From contig NC_089821.1 in the NCBI RefSeq assembly GCF_035046505.1, positions 62,652,256 to 62,716,255 on the forward strand: 64,000 nucleotides of DNA, in the 5' to 3' direction. This document shows, piece after piece, positions 36,051 through 60,725 of this stretch. Under the pieces are notes generated by a model. It had not been told where the DNA came from. It ran no database searches and was given only the letters and a program-made list of their open reading frames with translations. Source of the stretch: Tiliqua scincoides (taxonomy: Eukaryota; Chordata; Lepidosauria; Squamata; Scincidae). The translations under genes were made by a program, and so were the position numbers. Within the stretch, counting starts at the first letter, position 1. The number at the start of each line of letters is the position of its first letter.

Positions 36051-36205
36051 ATGGAGGGCAGAGTGCCTATACCTTTAACCAGTGTGTAGAAGAGGGAATC
36101 TTGGCAGGTGCAGCTTTTTAAACCCTTCCATGTGGAGTTGCACCTGCCAAGATTCCCTCTTCTAATCTATACAATGGTTAGAGGTGTAGGCACTCTGTCC
36201 TCCAT
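36051..36205. repeat. 155-bp fold-back palindrome
   Basis: ATGGAGGGCAGAGTGCCTA and AGAAGAGGGAATCTTGGCAG recur as their complements in the right arm, giving a stem of about 70 bp with a short loop near 36125. Unrelated in sequence to the fold-back at 29913. Confidence 0.85.
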
Positions 36206-36893
36206 TGCATCTTGTCACCCTGTGCATACCTCAGTTATTGATGTGTATACATTAAATTAACTTTCAAAATGTATTTCAGAGTGCTGGACATTGGAATTGT
36301 AGAGAGGAATATAATTCCTGGGTAGGGGCAGGGAAGATGTCACAGACAGACAGTGCTCTGGCCCTATACACCTGACCTCCTTAAACCCCACAGATCATCT
36401 GTTGTGTGTGTGTGTGTGCACACATCTACAGGGTGAGACTAATTATTCGTGTGGGTTCTGTTCTAAGCACTCACAGTGGATAAAAAAACCAAACTATAGC
36501 AAATCAATTTAAAAAACAAAGTTTCTTTGCTCCAGTGATTGAAAAACAGCCTTGCTAACCTTTTGACTCTAAGAGTCATTAAAAAGACAATCCATCAGCA
36601 CTTCACTCAGCCCCTCCCTTCACCAATGCAAAATGATCACCTTTCTTTCACCTGCTGGGGGAAGGGAGGGGTCCGAAGGAGAGAGAAGGATTGATGGATT
36701 GTTAGCCTGCTGCCCTCTTTCTCTGTCATTAAGGAGGCTGTTAAAGGACTGTTCAGTTTTTAAAACTGATTTTAAAGGGATGCATTTTTCCCCTTCTCCA
36801 GGGATCAGCACATTCTTTCTCATTTGCAGGGAGCCATTCGTGTTGAGTCAAATTCATGTATAAAAAATCCGTGTATAAATAGGCTGGACCTGT

Positions 36894-37115
36894 ATATGTG
36901 TATATATGTTCGTGCGCACACATATATAGGTGTGTATATATATGTACCTATATGTGTATATGTGCGCGCATACACACACCTATATATATACATACACACC
37001 TGTATGTGTGTATACAAACCTCTAATATGTATATGTGTGTGTGTGCATACACACACGTACACCTATATATATATACACACACCTATATATGTGTATATAA
37101 GTGGATACACACATA

Positions 37116-37181
<66 letters not shown>

Positions 37182-37223
37182 CACATACACACCCAATATA
37201 CTGTACGTGTGTATACACACACC

Positions 37224-37256
<33 letters not shown>

Positions 37257-37290
37257 ACACATAAACACATATCAGATCTTTCTATATATA
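36894..37290. repeat. Compound TA/TG/CA microsatellite
   Basis: About 400 bp of alternating purine-pyrimidine sequence (TATATG, CACACA, a long TG run at 37121-37160 and a TA run). It ends about 20-30 bp before the CpG-rich COX8B promoter region. All open frames over it are repeat artefacts. Confidence 0.97.
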
Positions 37291-37309
37291 TATAAAAATA
37301 ACGGCCAGG

Positions 37310-37790
37310 ATTTAACGGCCACCCGCTTCAGCACGCGGCGCCAAGGCGGTGGCGGGGCAGTCGCCTGGCAACGCAGCAGCAGCCAATCGGAACGCAGAGC
37401 GTGCCAGAGCGGAGCGGTCGGTGGCGCTGGCAGGCAACAAAGGCTCGCGGACGCCGTCGAGACTTCGAGGGCTGCACCTGCTGGCGCGAAGCTGCCCGCG
37501 AGAGCCTTGGAGACCGGGAGGAGGCGGAGCGGAGCGGAGCGGCGAGGATGCGGCGCTGGCAGAAGACCGCGGGGTTCCTGAAGGCGGCCCTGCGGAGCCA
37601 GATCGTGCCGAGGGCCAGAATCACCGCCAGGCCCCCGAAGGACCCTCTGAGTCCGGCGGTAACGGCCCTTCTGGTGTCCTTGTTTGCCTGCCCCGAGAGG
37701 CAGCGGCGCGGCGCCCGTCCACCAACTGCAGGGCGCGGGCCGAGTGTGCCACAGCAGGCGCCTTCACCCTGCTCCTAACGATAGCCCTTG
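37310..37790. promoter_or_regulatory. CpG-rich promoter region of COX8B
   Basis: A CG-dense block of about 480 bp stands out from the AT-rich surroundings and includes the COX8B start codon at 37548. GGAGCGGAGCGG repeats lie just upstream of the ATG. No TATA box was seen. Confidence 0.7.
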
Positions 37791-40705
37791 GCTGGGCGCC
37801 CTCTGTGGTGGCAGAAGGGCGGGCTAGAAGCGAGCAAATAGGCTCCTATCCTGGCCACACTTTACTGGGAGCCAGCCCCGTTGGCCATAATGGAACTTAC
37901 TTCTGAGTAGACACGCAGAGGACTGGGCCGCATCCTATCTGTGTCTACCCACAAGTAGGTCCCATTGTCTAAGAGCCCAATCCAATGCATGTCTACTCAG
38001 AAGTAAGTCCCATGATATCCAATGGCACTTACTCCCAGTAAAGTGGCTAGGATTGCAGCCTCAGTAAATATATGGTGAAGGCAGCAACTCTGGAGACTGT
38101 TCAGTTGCCTGCTGCCAGTTGGGCTCAGCCACACAAAAAACCCCAACCGGGCTTTGCTAATATTGCTGTTGATAAAAGGAAGGCGCAGAAGGTGAGACGG
38201 GAATGGAAATGATCTTTTTCAAAGTCTTTTCCTTCTGGCGCAGGGAAGTGTCGGGCAGTTTTTTGCCCCTGCTGATTGAAACGGCTAAGATAGAAATCAA
38301 GAATGTCCTTTAAAAAAAAAAAAAGTATTGCCCAGTTCTTTCAGAGTGGAAAAACTTATTAAAAACAGCCATGTTGCCTGTATAAATACTTCTGCCTTGT
38401 TCCAACCCAGGAACTGTGAGAAATTTTCTTCAGATGGGACTGGAAGAGGCAGAGAGACGCTAGTGGCTCTTGAACTAGCACAGTGTTTCTCAACCAATGG
38501 TACAGGTACCACCACTGGTACTGGAGGTGATGTGTGGTGAGACTTGCAGGACCCCTGCACACCTGCTGCCTGGCAGTGAGATAAGCAACATGATGCAACA
38601 AACAGCAGGAGGCTTGGTGGGCAGAGCTCCAAAGCATGCTTTTCTGCACTCAAAAAGCCCTTCCATCTACCCTGAGCCTCTTATGGGTGTTTGTCACATA
38701 GCATCTGGCCTCCCACCCCAGAAGTAACTAGTGGTAATGTCAGAAGAACATAAGAACAGCCCCACTGGATCAGGCCATAGGCCCATCTAGTCCAGCTTCC
38801 TGTATCTCACAGCGGCCCACCAAATGCCCCAGGGAGCACACCAGATAACAAGAGACCTCATCCTGGTGCTCTCCCCTACATCTGGCATTCTGACTTAACC
38901 CATTCCTAAAATCAGGAGGTTGCGCATACACATCATGGCTTGTACCCCATAATGGATTTTTCCTCCAGAAACTCGTCCAATCCCCTTTTAAAGGCATCTA
39001 GGCTAGACGCCAGCACCACATCCTGTGGCAAGGAGTTCCACAGACCGACCACGCGCTGAGTAAAGAAATATTTTCTTTTGTCTGTCCTAACCCGCCCAAC
39101 ACTCAATTTGAGTGGATGTCCCCTGGTTCTGGTATTATGTGAGAGTGTAAAGAGCATCTCCCTATCCACTCTGTCCATCCCCTGCATAATTTTGTATGTC
39201 TCAATCATGTCCCCCCTCAAGCGTCTCTTTTCTAGGCTGAAGAGGCCCAAACGCCGTAGCCTTTCCTCATAAGGAAGGTGCCCCAGCCCCGTAATCATCT
39301 TAGTCGCTCTCTTTTGCACCTTTTCCATTTCCACTATGTCTTTTTTGAGATGCGGCGACCAGAACTGGACACAATACTCCAGGTGTGGCCTTACCATAGA
39401 TTTGTACAACGGCATTATAATAATAACCGTTTTGTTCTCAATACCCTTCCTAATGATCCCAAGCATAGAATTGGCCTTCTTCACTGCCGCCGCACATTGG
39501 GTCGACACTTTCATCGACCTGTCCACCACCACCCCAAGATCTCTCTCCTGATCTGTCACAGACAGCTCAGAACCCATCAGCCTATATCTAAAGTTTTGAT
39601 TTTTTGCCCCAATGTGCATGACTTTACACTTACTGACATTGAAGCGCATCTGCCATTTTGCTGCCCATTCTGCCAGTCTGGAGAGATCCTTCTGGAGCTC
39701 CTCACAATCACTTCTGGTCTTTACCACTCGGAAAAGTTTGGTGTCATCTGCAAACTTAGCCACTTCACTGCTCAACCCTGTCTCCAGGTCATTTATGAAG
39801 AGGTTGAAAAGCACCGGTCCCAGGACAGATCCTTGGGGCACACCGCTTTTCACCTCTCTCCATTGTGAAAATTGCCCATTGACACCCACTCTCTGTTTCC
39901 TGGCCTCCAACCAGTTCTCAATCCACGAGAGGACCTGTCCTCTAATTCCCTGACTGTGGAGTTTTTTCAGTAGCCTTTGGTGAGGGACCGTGTCAAACGC
40001 CATGTCATTGCCAGTTACTTCCAGTGGTACTTTGAATAGGTGGACCATGTGAAGTGGTATGGCGGAGGACAAACCTTGAGAAAGACTGAACTAGCAGATT
40101 GTTACTGAAACATTACAAAAGAATGGAGCGGACTCCTGCCAGCCACTAATCATTTCTTCCTGCTTTGAATGCATTTTCTCTCTGGTGGAGCCCTCAACCC
40201 ATTTTACTTTTGTGGGAACAACCACTAAGGGCGCTTTACATACCTTAGATTGAGGCTGTTGCTTGAACTCGGCCCTTTTCTCACGTTCTGAAGGTATACC
40301 AGGGCATGATTCCACTTCTAAGTCAGGGGTCTTCAAAGCATTGCCCACTGTGTGAGGGAAAGCCTCTTGGGTGCGGCAGTGGCAAAGCCTTACCCATTCA
40401 TCCTGCTGCATCCCATCTTCGTAGAAACTCATACTATGTAGCAGTTTCTGCTTTGCTTACTCAGAAAAGTGCTATACAAATTGTCATTAATACAAGCATA
40501 TTGCTTGCTGTTAATGGTCATGAGCCTAACAATACCCAGAGCAACCTACTATGTCTGAATTGCTGCATACAGCATTCATTTGTGGCTGTGTTTTAATTTA
40601 CAGATGCAAGCTTTTGGACTGATCGTGATCTCTACAGCCATATTGGCCGGACCAGCTTGGTTTTTTACCTATTTGGAAGACTACAAGAACGCATCCAAGG
40701 ATTGA
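37548..40705 (+). CDS. COX8B: Cytochrome c oxidase subunit 8B, two exons
   Basis: Exon 1 is 37548-37658 (37 codons) and exon 2 is 40604-40705 (33 codons plus TGA), joined in phase 0 by GT-AG, giving 70 residues, the usual COX8 length. Residues 1 to about 24 are a basic mitochondrial presequence ending in PRAR. The mature start ITARPPKDPLSP matches the COX8B pattern ([12 protein letters not shown] in mammals, from memory). Exon 2 carries one membrane span, about 40-58, followed by the family ending YLEDYKNASKD. The protein is a small nuclear-encoded subunit of complex IV in the inner mitochondrial membrane; in mammals it is the heart and muscle form. Neighbours PSMD13 and NLRP6 match mouse Cox8b. 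The 2.9-kb intron holds a hAT with a CR1 inside it. Confidence 0.9.
37846..38060. repeat. Two short palindromic MITE-like repeats (AGTAAG type)
   Basis: 37846-37931 (with GGAACTTACTTCTGAGTAGA) and 37973-38060 (AGCCCAATCCAATGCATG to GGCTAGGATTGCAGCC) lie in COX8B intron 1, separated by a fragment of a third. Confidence 0.8.
38481..40088. mobile_element. hAT element with perfect 8-bp duplication, interrupted by CR1
   Basis: The left end CAGTGTTTCTCAACC and the complement of the right end, CAGTCTTTCTCAAGG, are inverted repeats. AACTAGCA occurs immediately on both sides (38473-38480 and 40089-40096). Without the CR1 the element is about 350 bp, like its relatives at 55719 and 19368. Confidence 0.93.
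38743..40001 (-). mobile_element. CR1 LINE 3' part, open reverse-transcriptase frame, with 6-bp duplication
   Basis: ATGTCA at 38737-38742 and 40002-40007 flanks the insert. On the minus strand a 379-codon frame (38933-40072, its first 20 or so codons in flanking DNA) encodes the C-terminal half of CR1 reverse transcriptase: DTVPHQRLL, SGVPQGSVLGPVLF, the FADD active-site box in KFADDTKLF, and a C-terminal tail to EEKSIMGYKP. The 3' UTR ends in TGTTCTTATGTTCTTC. The copy is 5'-truncated, as usual for CR1, and has no internal stop, so it is young. Confidence 0.92.
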
Positions 40706-40794
40706 AGAAAAATCTGCTTTGAATGGAGATCAAAGGGAATGCTGAAGACAAACTTGAGCCTTCTCATGAAAAACTGGGCCTGGAAGTTCTGATA

Positions 40795-40800
40795 ATTAAA
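40795..40800 (+). promoter_or_regulatory. Candidate polyadenylation signal for COX8B
   Basis: ATTAAA, 90 nt after the COX8B stop, is the nearest variant signal. No canonical AATAAA occurs until about 41430. Confidence 0.4.
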
Positions 40801-42840
40801 AAAATTGTAAAAATCACCAGCCAAAAGAGGTTTTTATTGAGGGGAGAAATGCATATTTGGGCAAGAGGAGAGAACATGGGGTTCTTAATTACAGTGAGAA
40901 GAGAATCACTATCACTTTGACCTACAGCCATTTTAAATGAATTGGGTAAAAAATTATCCATCAAAAAAATCTTCCCTTGGGAGAGTTCCCTACAAAAGGG
41001 AACATTTGTATCTAACCCAGTGTGCCTTAGACTAGAATAAGACATTATGGAGAATGTATGGCTGCCACACAAAAAACCCAGCAACCCCCCGTTTTCCCCT
41101 TATATGGCAATATCTAATTGTATAGTTGCGATCTTCCATCCTCAAACGCAGTTCCCCCACCTATTCACATGGCAGCTGATGAAATAGCTTAAGCAGTATC
41201 AGATGAGGCATTTTGTACTACTAGAGATCATCTCTCCCGGCATTGTCCCTTTGTCTAGTAAGGTCCTGTGGAACAATCTCCCAATTTTCACCATGTTCTG
41301 GCAGTTTTTAGACAGCATAAAACTTGTCTCTTTACTGAAATGGGTATAGCAGGTTAGTTGTGCCACTCAGCTCTTTGCAGTTGCTGGATTTTAGTTTTGT
41401 CTTTATGTTGGGTACAGGCAAAGCAATTAATAAATTTAAATAAAATACAAGATGGTCCTCTTTGTGGATTCAGTATCCATGTATTTCTGAACCCGCTACA
41501 TCAGCCCAACCTGTACCATCTGGATAGGTTCCTTGGGTCTCATCTGGAGGGTGTTCTAAGGCCAAGGGAAGCTACACATGGCCTCTCTGGGCCTCAGAAG
41601 GCTTTCTAAAGGCCTTAAAATGTCACTGCTGGTTTTCCCCAAAAAACTAAAGTGATCATCAAAGGCCTGGGGAGGCTGCACACTGCCTCACCAGGCTTCA
41701 GAACATCCTCTGGACCGCTCAGGTCATGTTTGAAGATCTGGTGGGCCCTGACCCACAGATTCTAGCATCTGGGTGGGTTCTGGGAACAGAACCCCTGCAG
41801 AAGCCAAGGCATGACTGTTAACTTACCATGGGAAAAATGTATATTTTGTGCAACAGCTACCAGTGACATCTACAGTCAGTTCTCTTTATATGTGAGAAGA
41901 GACAATAGCCTTGTGAGCATAAGGCAGCGCTGGTGCCAGGCAGCGGGGAGAGGAAGAAATAGTATACAGTATACGACTGACAGGGGAGGGGCTTGTAGTA
42001 ATCACCTCCAGCCAGTTATATTTCTTGTTTTTTGAAAGTTGTCTGGTTTGAATCAGTTTTCCACATCAAACAGGCATTGGGGATTGGCTCATAAAGAATA
42101 ATCGGACATATTTGGGTCTGCTTCCAGACTTGCCCCATCATTTTGGGGACTCCAATTAAACCTTTACAACCCTGGCTATGATGAGAGGTCTCTGGAAGGC
42201 TGTAAGGGCTGCTCTGAGGCAAGTCCAGGGAAGGAACTGAGACGGAGGAGGAGGATGGGTGAAACAACCCCCTCCTACTGCTGAACTCAGGCCTTGTTTA
42301 TGGGTCAGCAACGTTCAACAAGTCACAGGATAGCCAGCATGGAGAAAGAAGCATAGATGTTGGAGAAGTTGATCAGCCGTCACTATCATACAATCCCATA
42401 GACTTCAAGTTAAAATTCAGGTTCATAAAGTTCATAGAGTATATGGTGACGAGCATTCCCTGCAACCTAACCCCATTTTTCTCATAGGCCCAATGATTCA
42501 GTATCCACCAATTTGGTACCCACTAGGTTTTTCAGGAATCTAACCCTATTAGAACTGACTGCACTTCATTTCAACCTATGGAAGTAAGTTGGGAACCACG
42601 CAGCAGTAATGTGTACTACAGCTCCAAAAGCCAGAAAGAACATGGCTTTTTGAAGAAGACGACGGATGGAAAACATAAATAACTAACTTTCATGGTAATT
42701 GTTGAAAGTTAATTCACATAAATCATTCATCATACCACCAGCCACCATTCATCAATTCATTCATTCAGAACATAGCAAATTCTTAACAGCTTTAATTATG
42801 GAGTTGTGGCTTGTAAAAGATATAGCTTTAAATAGGTGTA
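40801..42840. other. Intergenic stretch between COX8B and PSMD13
   Basis: No gene recognised. A short piece near 41265-41345 (GTCCTGTGGAACAATCTCCC, then TTTTTAGACAGC) resembles the C-terminal end of L2-like LINEs. The remainder is unassigned. Confidence 0.4.
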
Positions 42841-43149
42841 CAGGTGTGCTCTGCTTAAAAAACGTTTGCTTAATGACGGACTGCATGTACGACAGTAGTC
42901 AAAGCACAATAAAGATACTCTTAATTGCATCTCCCATAGCCTGCAGCACAGTGTCTGTTTATGCAACAGAGAAGCTTTTAATGCAAAGAAGAGGCAACGT
43001 AACTCCAGCAGCCTGTGCAGCCAGCAAGTGTCTCGCAGGGAGTGTTTGTTTACACATCAAAGGCACTAGATTGGGTGGAATATTCATTTAACCTAATTGC
43101 ATAACAGGGATAGGAGAATGTATCCTCGTCATTAAATAGCGCGTACCTG
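42841..43149. mobile_element. Mariner/Tigger-like MITE
   Basis: A 309-bp unit beginning CAGGTGTGCTCTGCTTAA, whose other end read in reverse is CAGGTACGCGCTATTTAATG. The dinucleotide TA flanks both sides. TTAATGACG near each end recalls Tigger-type termini. There is no coding capacity. Confidence 0.65.
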
Positions 43150-43298
43150 TATTTAAAAATTGCAGCATGTAATCCTTGCATTACCTTGCATTTGCACTAT
43201 CAGACTGGAAAAAGGTGAAATCAAAATGTCTGACATAGATAGAAATTTCAGAAATTGAAAGATCTTTTGAAATTGAAAGGTCAGAAATGTATGTATGC

Positions 43299-43324
43299 AT
43301 GTGTGTGTGTGTGTGTGTGTGTGT
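43299..43324. repeat. (GT)n microsatellite
   Basis: Thirteen GT units downstream of PSMD13. Confidence 0.95.
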
Positions 43325-43538
43325 ACAAAGACTATATTCCTGTTTTGGACCTCTTAAATAGGACTGCTGCTCTATCCAAGACTCAGTGTAAAAGCACACC
43401 AAGAAAACTGCACAAGAGGGAAGGCAGAGAAGTTTATTTCAGCAGTTATTTACTGCCACACACTTCAGGATAAAATGTTCATAAAAGACAAGAGCAAACC
43501 CAAGGAGAATATAAAAACAAATCCACTAAATTTATGAT

Positions 43539-43544
43539 TTTATT
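43539..43544 (-). promoter_or_regulatory. Candidate polyadenylation signal for PSMD13
   Basis: AATAAA on the minus strand, about 600 nt past the PSMD13 stop codon. A second AATAAA lies at 43433-43438. Either could end the transcript. Confidence 0.4.
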
Positions 43545-44144
43545 CTTGGAAAACGCATTGATGGGATTGAGCAGCTTCCACTACTGCAAAATAGGGGGAG
43601 GCTAGGGGAAAGAGGTGTTTGTTCTCAGTTATGCTGCCTTTGGACTGGCAGGGAGAAATGTTCCAGGGAGAAGGTCATGCTCTCCCCCAATGTCCATCAG
43701 GAATGATCAACAATGGCTGAAGGGGGCCCTTCCTTCTTGCACACCAAGTGCAAAATGGAAACTTTGCTGCCAACCCACTACTGAGCTAGTGACTGCTACC
43801 CCTTTAGCACACAGTCCCATAGCATTCTCCATTGCAAGAGTCTCACACCAAGACTTAATAATCCACCATTATGGAGCCCTTATGTCTCCTTTGGTGACAG
43901 CAGGATGGGAGCTCCCATGGTGAGATTTACCAAATGCTAGCGCGTAGGAGGGAATTCCCGGCTCTAAGCACCAAAGGGTTATATAGCAAAGGCCACCGAG
44001 TCCTCTGTACAAGCATCAGAAAAAGTAGTTCTTTCCCTCCTCCCCTAGCCCCCCTTTTAATAGAATTCAGTACAGAGGCAGTGGTCAGGACACTGCCAGT
44101 TTCAGCAACAGTACAAGATGTTCCCTCAGTCAGTGCAAGGTCTT

Positions 44145-57350
<13,206 letters not shown>

Positions 57351-57367
57351 TCCCTGAGCGTCGGAGA

Positions 57368-57630
57368 GCCCGCCCTATGCCTGTCTGCTCAGAAGTAAGT
57401 CCCAGTAGAGTCAGTGGGGCTTCCTCCCAGGAAAGCGTGGATAGGACTGTAACCTGAGGCTACACTTGCCTGGAAGTAAGCCCATTGACTTTAATGGGAC
57501 TTACTTCTGAGTAGACAGGCATAGACTTGGGCTGTAAGGCTGCAATGCTATGCACATTTTCCTGGGAGTAAGCCCCATTGACTATAATGGAACTTACTTC
57601 TGAGTAGGCATGCACAGGCTTGGACCCTAA
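57368..57630. repeat. Three short palindromic MITE-like repeats in a row
   Basis: Copies at about 57368-57456, 57464-57541 and 57541-57630 each carry the paired motif AGTAAG with GTAGACAGGCATAG or a variant. They abut the SIRT3 side of the CpG-rich region. Confidence 0.85.
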
Positions 57631-57765
57631 AAGCATTAGGGGCAGGAGCTGTGAACATGTGCTAGAATGTGTTTTGCAGAGGAAATGCACGCCTTGCCCT
57701 GAGGAGCATCTTGCCAGGATGGGTGAAGGATGGAGCCAAAATATGGTCAAGAAAAGGTGTGGCAC

Positions 57766-58410
57766 AGCATTTCTCATCATGTGTCCCCTGCTGCACCACT
57801 ACGCATAGTCCACCTGTTGCAAGTACCACCAGAAGTAACTGGCAATTGATGATAGCATCTCCAGGTACTTCTGCGTTGGGCGGCCAGATGTGGCACAACA
57901 GACACTGGTAAGAGGCTTAGGGTGGACACTGAGCACACAAAAAGCACACGCTGGAGCTCTGCCCGCCAAGCTGAACCTCCTACTGCTGCTTGTCGTGTTG
58001 TGTAGCTGCTCTCAATGCCAGGTGACAGGAATCTGGGGGTTCCATGTGTACCACCAGCAGAGTGAGCAGGCATCCTCTTTTCCCAGGGCATGTCCTCTTT
58101 TTTAGCCTCGTGTCCTGGGAAAGAACTTAAATGCCCTCCTTTTCCTGTCAGCAGGCAGCACATAGCCTTCTTGTAATCAATAAATTTTATGTAATATAGT
58201 TTAAATTGGATAATAAGTAACGTAGTGTTTAAGTTAACCACATGAAATCCATATACAAGCGTTTCTAGCTTTTATTTTGTCATGTCCTGTATTTTTCTTG
58301 AATGTCCTACATTTTTGGGTGCCTTGTCCTCTTTTGAGGTTATGACATCTGGTCACCCTGACCACCAGACCACAGACCTCAAGTACCACAGTGGAACAAG
58401 GACCACTGGT
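57766..58410. mobile_element. hAT copy interrupted by a second hAT-like element
   Basis: 57766 onward (CAGCATTTCTCATCATGTG, then GAAGTAACTGGCAATTGATG) matches the 38481 and 55719 family, resuming near 58365. In between is a different unit ending GACATCTGGTCACCCTGA, the complement of a typical hAT end CAGGGTGACCAGATGTC. Confidence 0.65.
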
Positions 58411-58849
58411 GTAGCATAATTATGGGAGGAACTTTGGGACAGGGTGTATATATTAGAAGAAGATAATATAAGTATAAGAAGAGACAGGAATGAGATATGG
58501 GCAGGGAAGGTACAGAGGAGCTGTGGGCTCATGTATGTCAATTTATCACATTCAGCACGAAGTACTTTATAGGTGGTTTCTTACGTTACAAAGATGTCAT
58601 TGAATTTATGACATTTGTTGTTGGAAATGTCAGTCAGCAGATGTGGAAATGCCTACAGTCAGGAATTTTGGAAGCGCTTCATGTTATCGATATGTTGGAT
58701 ACCAGGATATATATATATATAGGAATTTGATCCATTAGTTATATTGTTAACCTGTTTTACATGCCTTGATATAGTTGAGCATGTGATGCTTTTTGAAAAA
58801 CAGACTTCTTACAGTAAAGAGAAAAAATTGCTACAGATTGGAAAACCAG

Positions 58850-59650
58850 ATGGCCTGGGGTGAATTTGCCTGGCTTTGGCTGATGTGCAGCTGCAGCCGT
58901 ACTTGAGTTGATTGAACCTGACCATAGTAGTCCATGCCTTAGTGACTTCAAGTCTTGATTACTGTAACATCCTATATGCAGATTGCCCTTGAAGACAGGT
59001 TGGAAGCTGCAATTTCTGCAGAATTCAATAGCCTGGGTGGTTGCCAGAACTTGGCGGTTTGTTTCTGTTGGACCACTGCGTGAACATAAGAAAAGCCCCA
59101 CTGGATCAGGCCATAGGCCCATCTAGTCCAGCTTCCTGCGGCCCACAGCAGCCCACCAAATGCCCCAGGGAGCACACCAGACAACAAGAGACCTCATCCT
59201 AGTGTCCTCCCTTGCATCTGCCATTCTGACACAGCCCATTTCTAAAATCAGGAGGTTGCACATACACATCATGGCTTGTAACCCGTAATGGATTTTTCCT
59301 CCAGAAACTTGTCCAATCCCCTTTTAAAGTTGTCCAGGACTGCACTAGTTGCCCATTCATTTTCTAATTCAGGATGCTGTTATTGACCTTTAAAGCCCTT
59401 CATGGTTTGGGTCCAGGTTATCTGGAGGACCGCCTTCTCCCATATATATTTCAGCCTGCCCTCTTAAGTCATCTGCAGGGGCTCTCCTTCAAGTGCTGCC
59501 TTTGTCCCAAGTTAGAGGGATGGTGGCATGAGCTTTCTCTGTATTGGTGCCACAATTATGGAATTCCCTGCTGGCAAAGGCTCAAAACGTTTCATCTGGC
59601 ATTTGGGTGATGGATTGGTGTCTGCCCTCTGTAATGGCGTTTTTGATCTG
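58850..59650 (+). mobile_element. L2/Rex-like LINE fragment, split by CR1
   Basis: Sense translation gives SSLDYCNILYADCP at about 58950-58990, and after the interruption LLTFKALHGLGPGYLEDRLL (about 59374-59440). Both are typical of the C-terminal part of L2-group reverse transcriptases. Confidence 0.7.
59082..59328 (-). mobile_element. CR1 LINE 3' fragment inserted in the L2-like LINE
   Basis: Antisense, nearly identical to 38743-39000 (GAACATAAGAAAAGCCCCAC to CCAGAAACTTGTCCAATCCC). Only the last 250 bp of CR1 are present. Confidence 0.88.
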
Positions 59651-59735
59651 CTGCTTTTTTCTGTTCTAAATTGTCATCCCCCATGGTTTTATTGTTTCAT
59701 TAATTTTATGTCTTTTAGTATACTGTAAATGTTGT

Positions 59736-60725
59736 TTAGTGAAAGTGAGCTGTATCGTGTGTTTACACGTGAGTAAGCAAACGTGCCTTAGTCCATTGGA
59801 AAGGGCAGGCTGAGAGGAATCCAACGACACCAGAATGGTCCTGATCCAATGAATGCAGCCCCCAAAAACACCTGAGAAAGAAGTTCCTCCCTCCAAGCAG
59901 ATGAATGTATTGAGCCCTATGGAAAGTGAAACTAAGCCTCACGGTTGCATTTACTCCCGAGTAAGCAAACATGCCTTGGCTGGTGTAGAAGATCAGGTGA
60001 AGGAGAGTGCAAGGCTACCAGAATCGTCCTGATCCTATACCCCTGGAGCTAAACAAGTGCTGCAGATGGCAGCCTCCCCCCCACTAAAAAGGATCGAAAC
60101 AGAGGCTTCAGCTGATAAGGTGAACTTTTTTGAGACTTGCAAAGCCAGCTGGATCCTGACAGTGATCTGGTTGAAAAAGAAGTTCTTAAATTGAACTGGG
60201 CACTGCGTAGGGTTGAAAATTACTGCTTTTGGGAGGGGGTGTTATTGCAGGCTACAGAGGAAATTCACTTGGTGGACCAGGGCTGGCTTATTTAATTATT
60301 TGTTTTACTTTAATTATTTATACTTATTTATTTTAATTTGCCTGATGATTTCACTTCCATCAAGACCAGTTCTGGTGAGTCATGGACAGATTGTCATTCT
60401 AAAAAGTGGGTCCCAGTACTAAAAGTTTGAGAACTGCTGCAATAAGGTGTTAGTAAGGGGTGTGTGTGACACCATTAGTGACCAAAATCACTAAAATCAC
60501 AGTTTGGAGGAATAATACCATCATGTTATATATCAATCAATGTGTAATTTTATGCAGAATGTGTTCTTTCTTTGTTCTATCAAAGGTACAACCAAAAAAA
60601 CCAGTGGGGGCGGAGTGATGGTACATCACCTTGCCCACCACCTGGGGTGTTGCCCCGCCCACTGCATGGGGGGGTGACACACTGGCATCCCATACCGGGT
60701 GACGCAAACCCTAGTGACACCACTG
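59736..60725 (+). mobile_element. Composite hAT-like element, left end missing
   Basis: Closely matches 25690-26683 throughout, and ends AACCCTAGTGACACCACTG. The left inverted end and about 240 bp are absent. Confidence 0.8.

Noticed and set aside
36898-37581. A 227-codon frame rich in Tyr, Ile, Cys and Val
   Set aside because: It is translation of a dinucleotide microsatellite running into the CpG region.
37349-37906. A 185-codon plus-strand open frame over the COX8B CpG region
   Set aside because: It is low-complexity Ala/Arg/Gly sequence from the CpG block; the real frame here is COX8B exon 1 starting at 37548.
21092-38060. Regularly recurring AGTAAG-type repeats considered as a CRISPR-like array
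   Set aside because: Copies are irregularly spaced over many kilobases and in both orientations within a vertebrate locus; they are interspersed repeats.
40091-40432. A 113-codon minus-strand frame in COX8B intron 1
   Set aside because: No recognisable domain; it lies between a hAT and exon 2 of a gene on the other strand.
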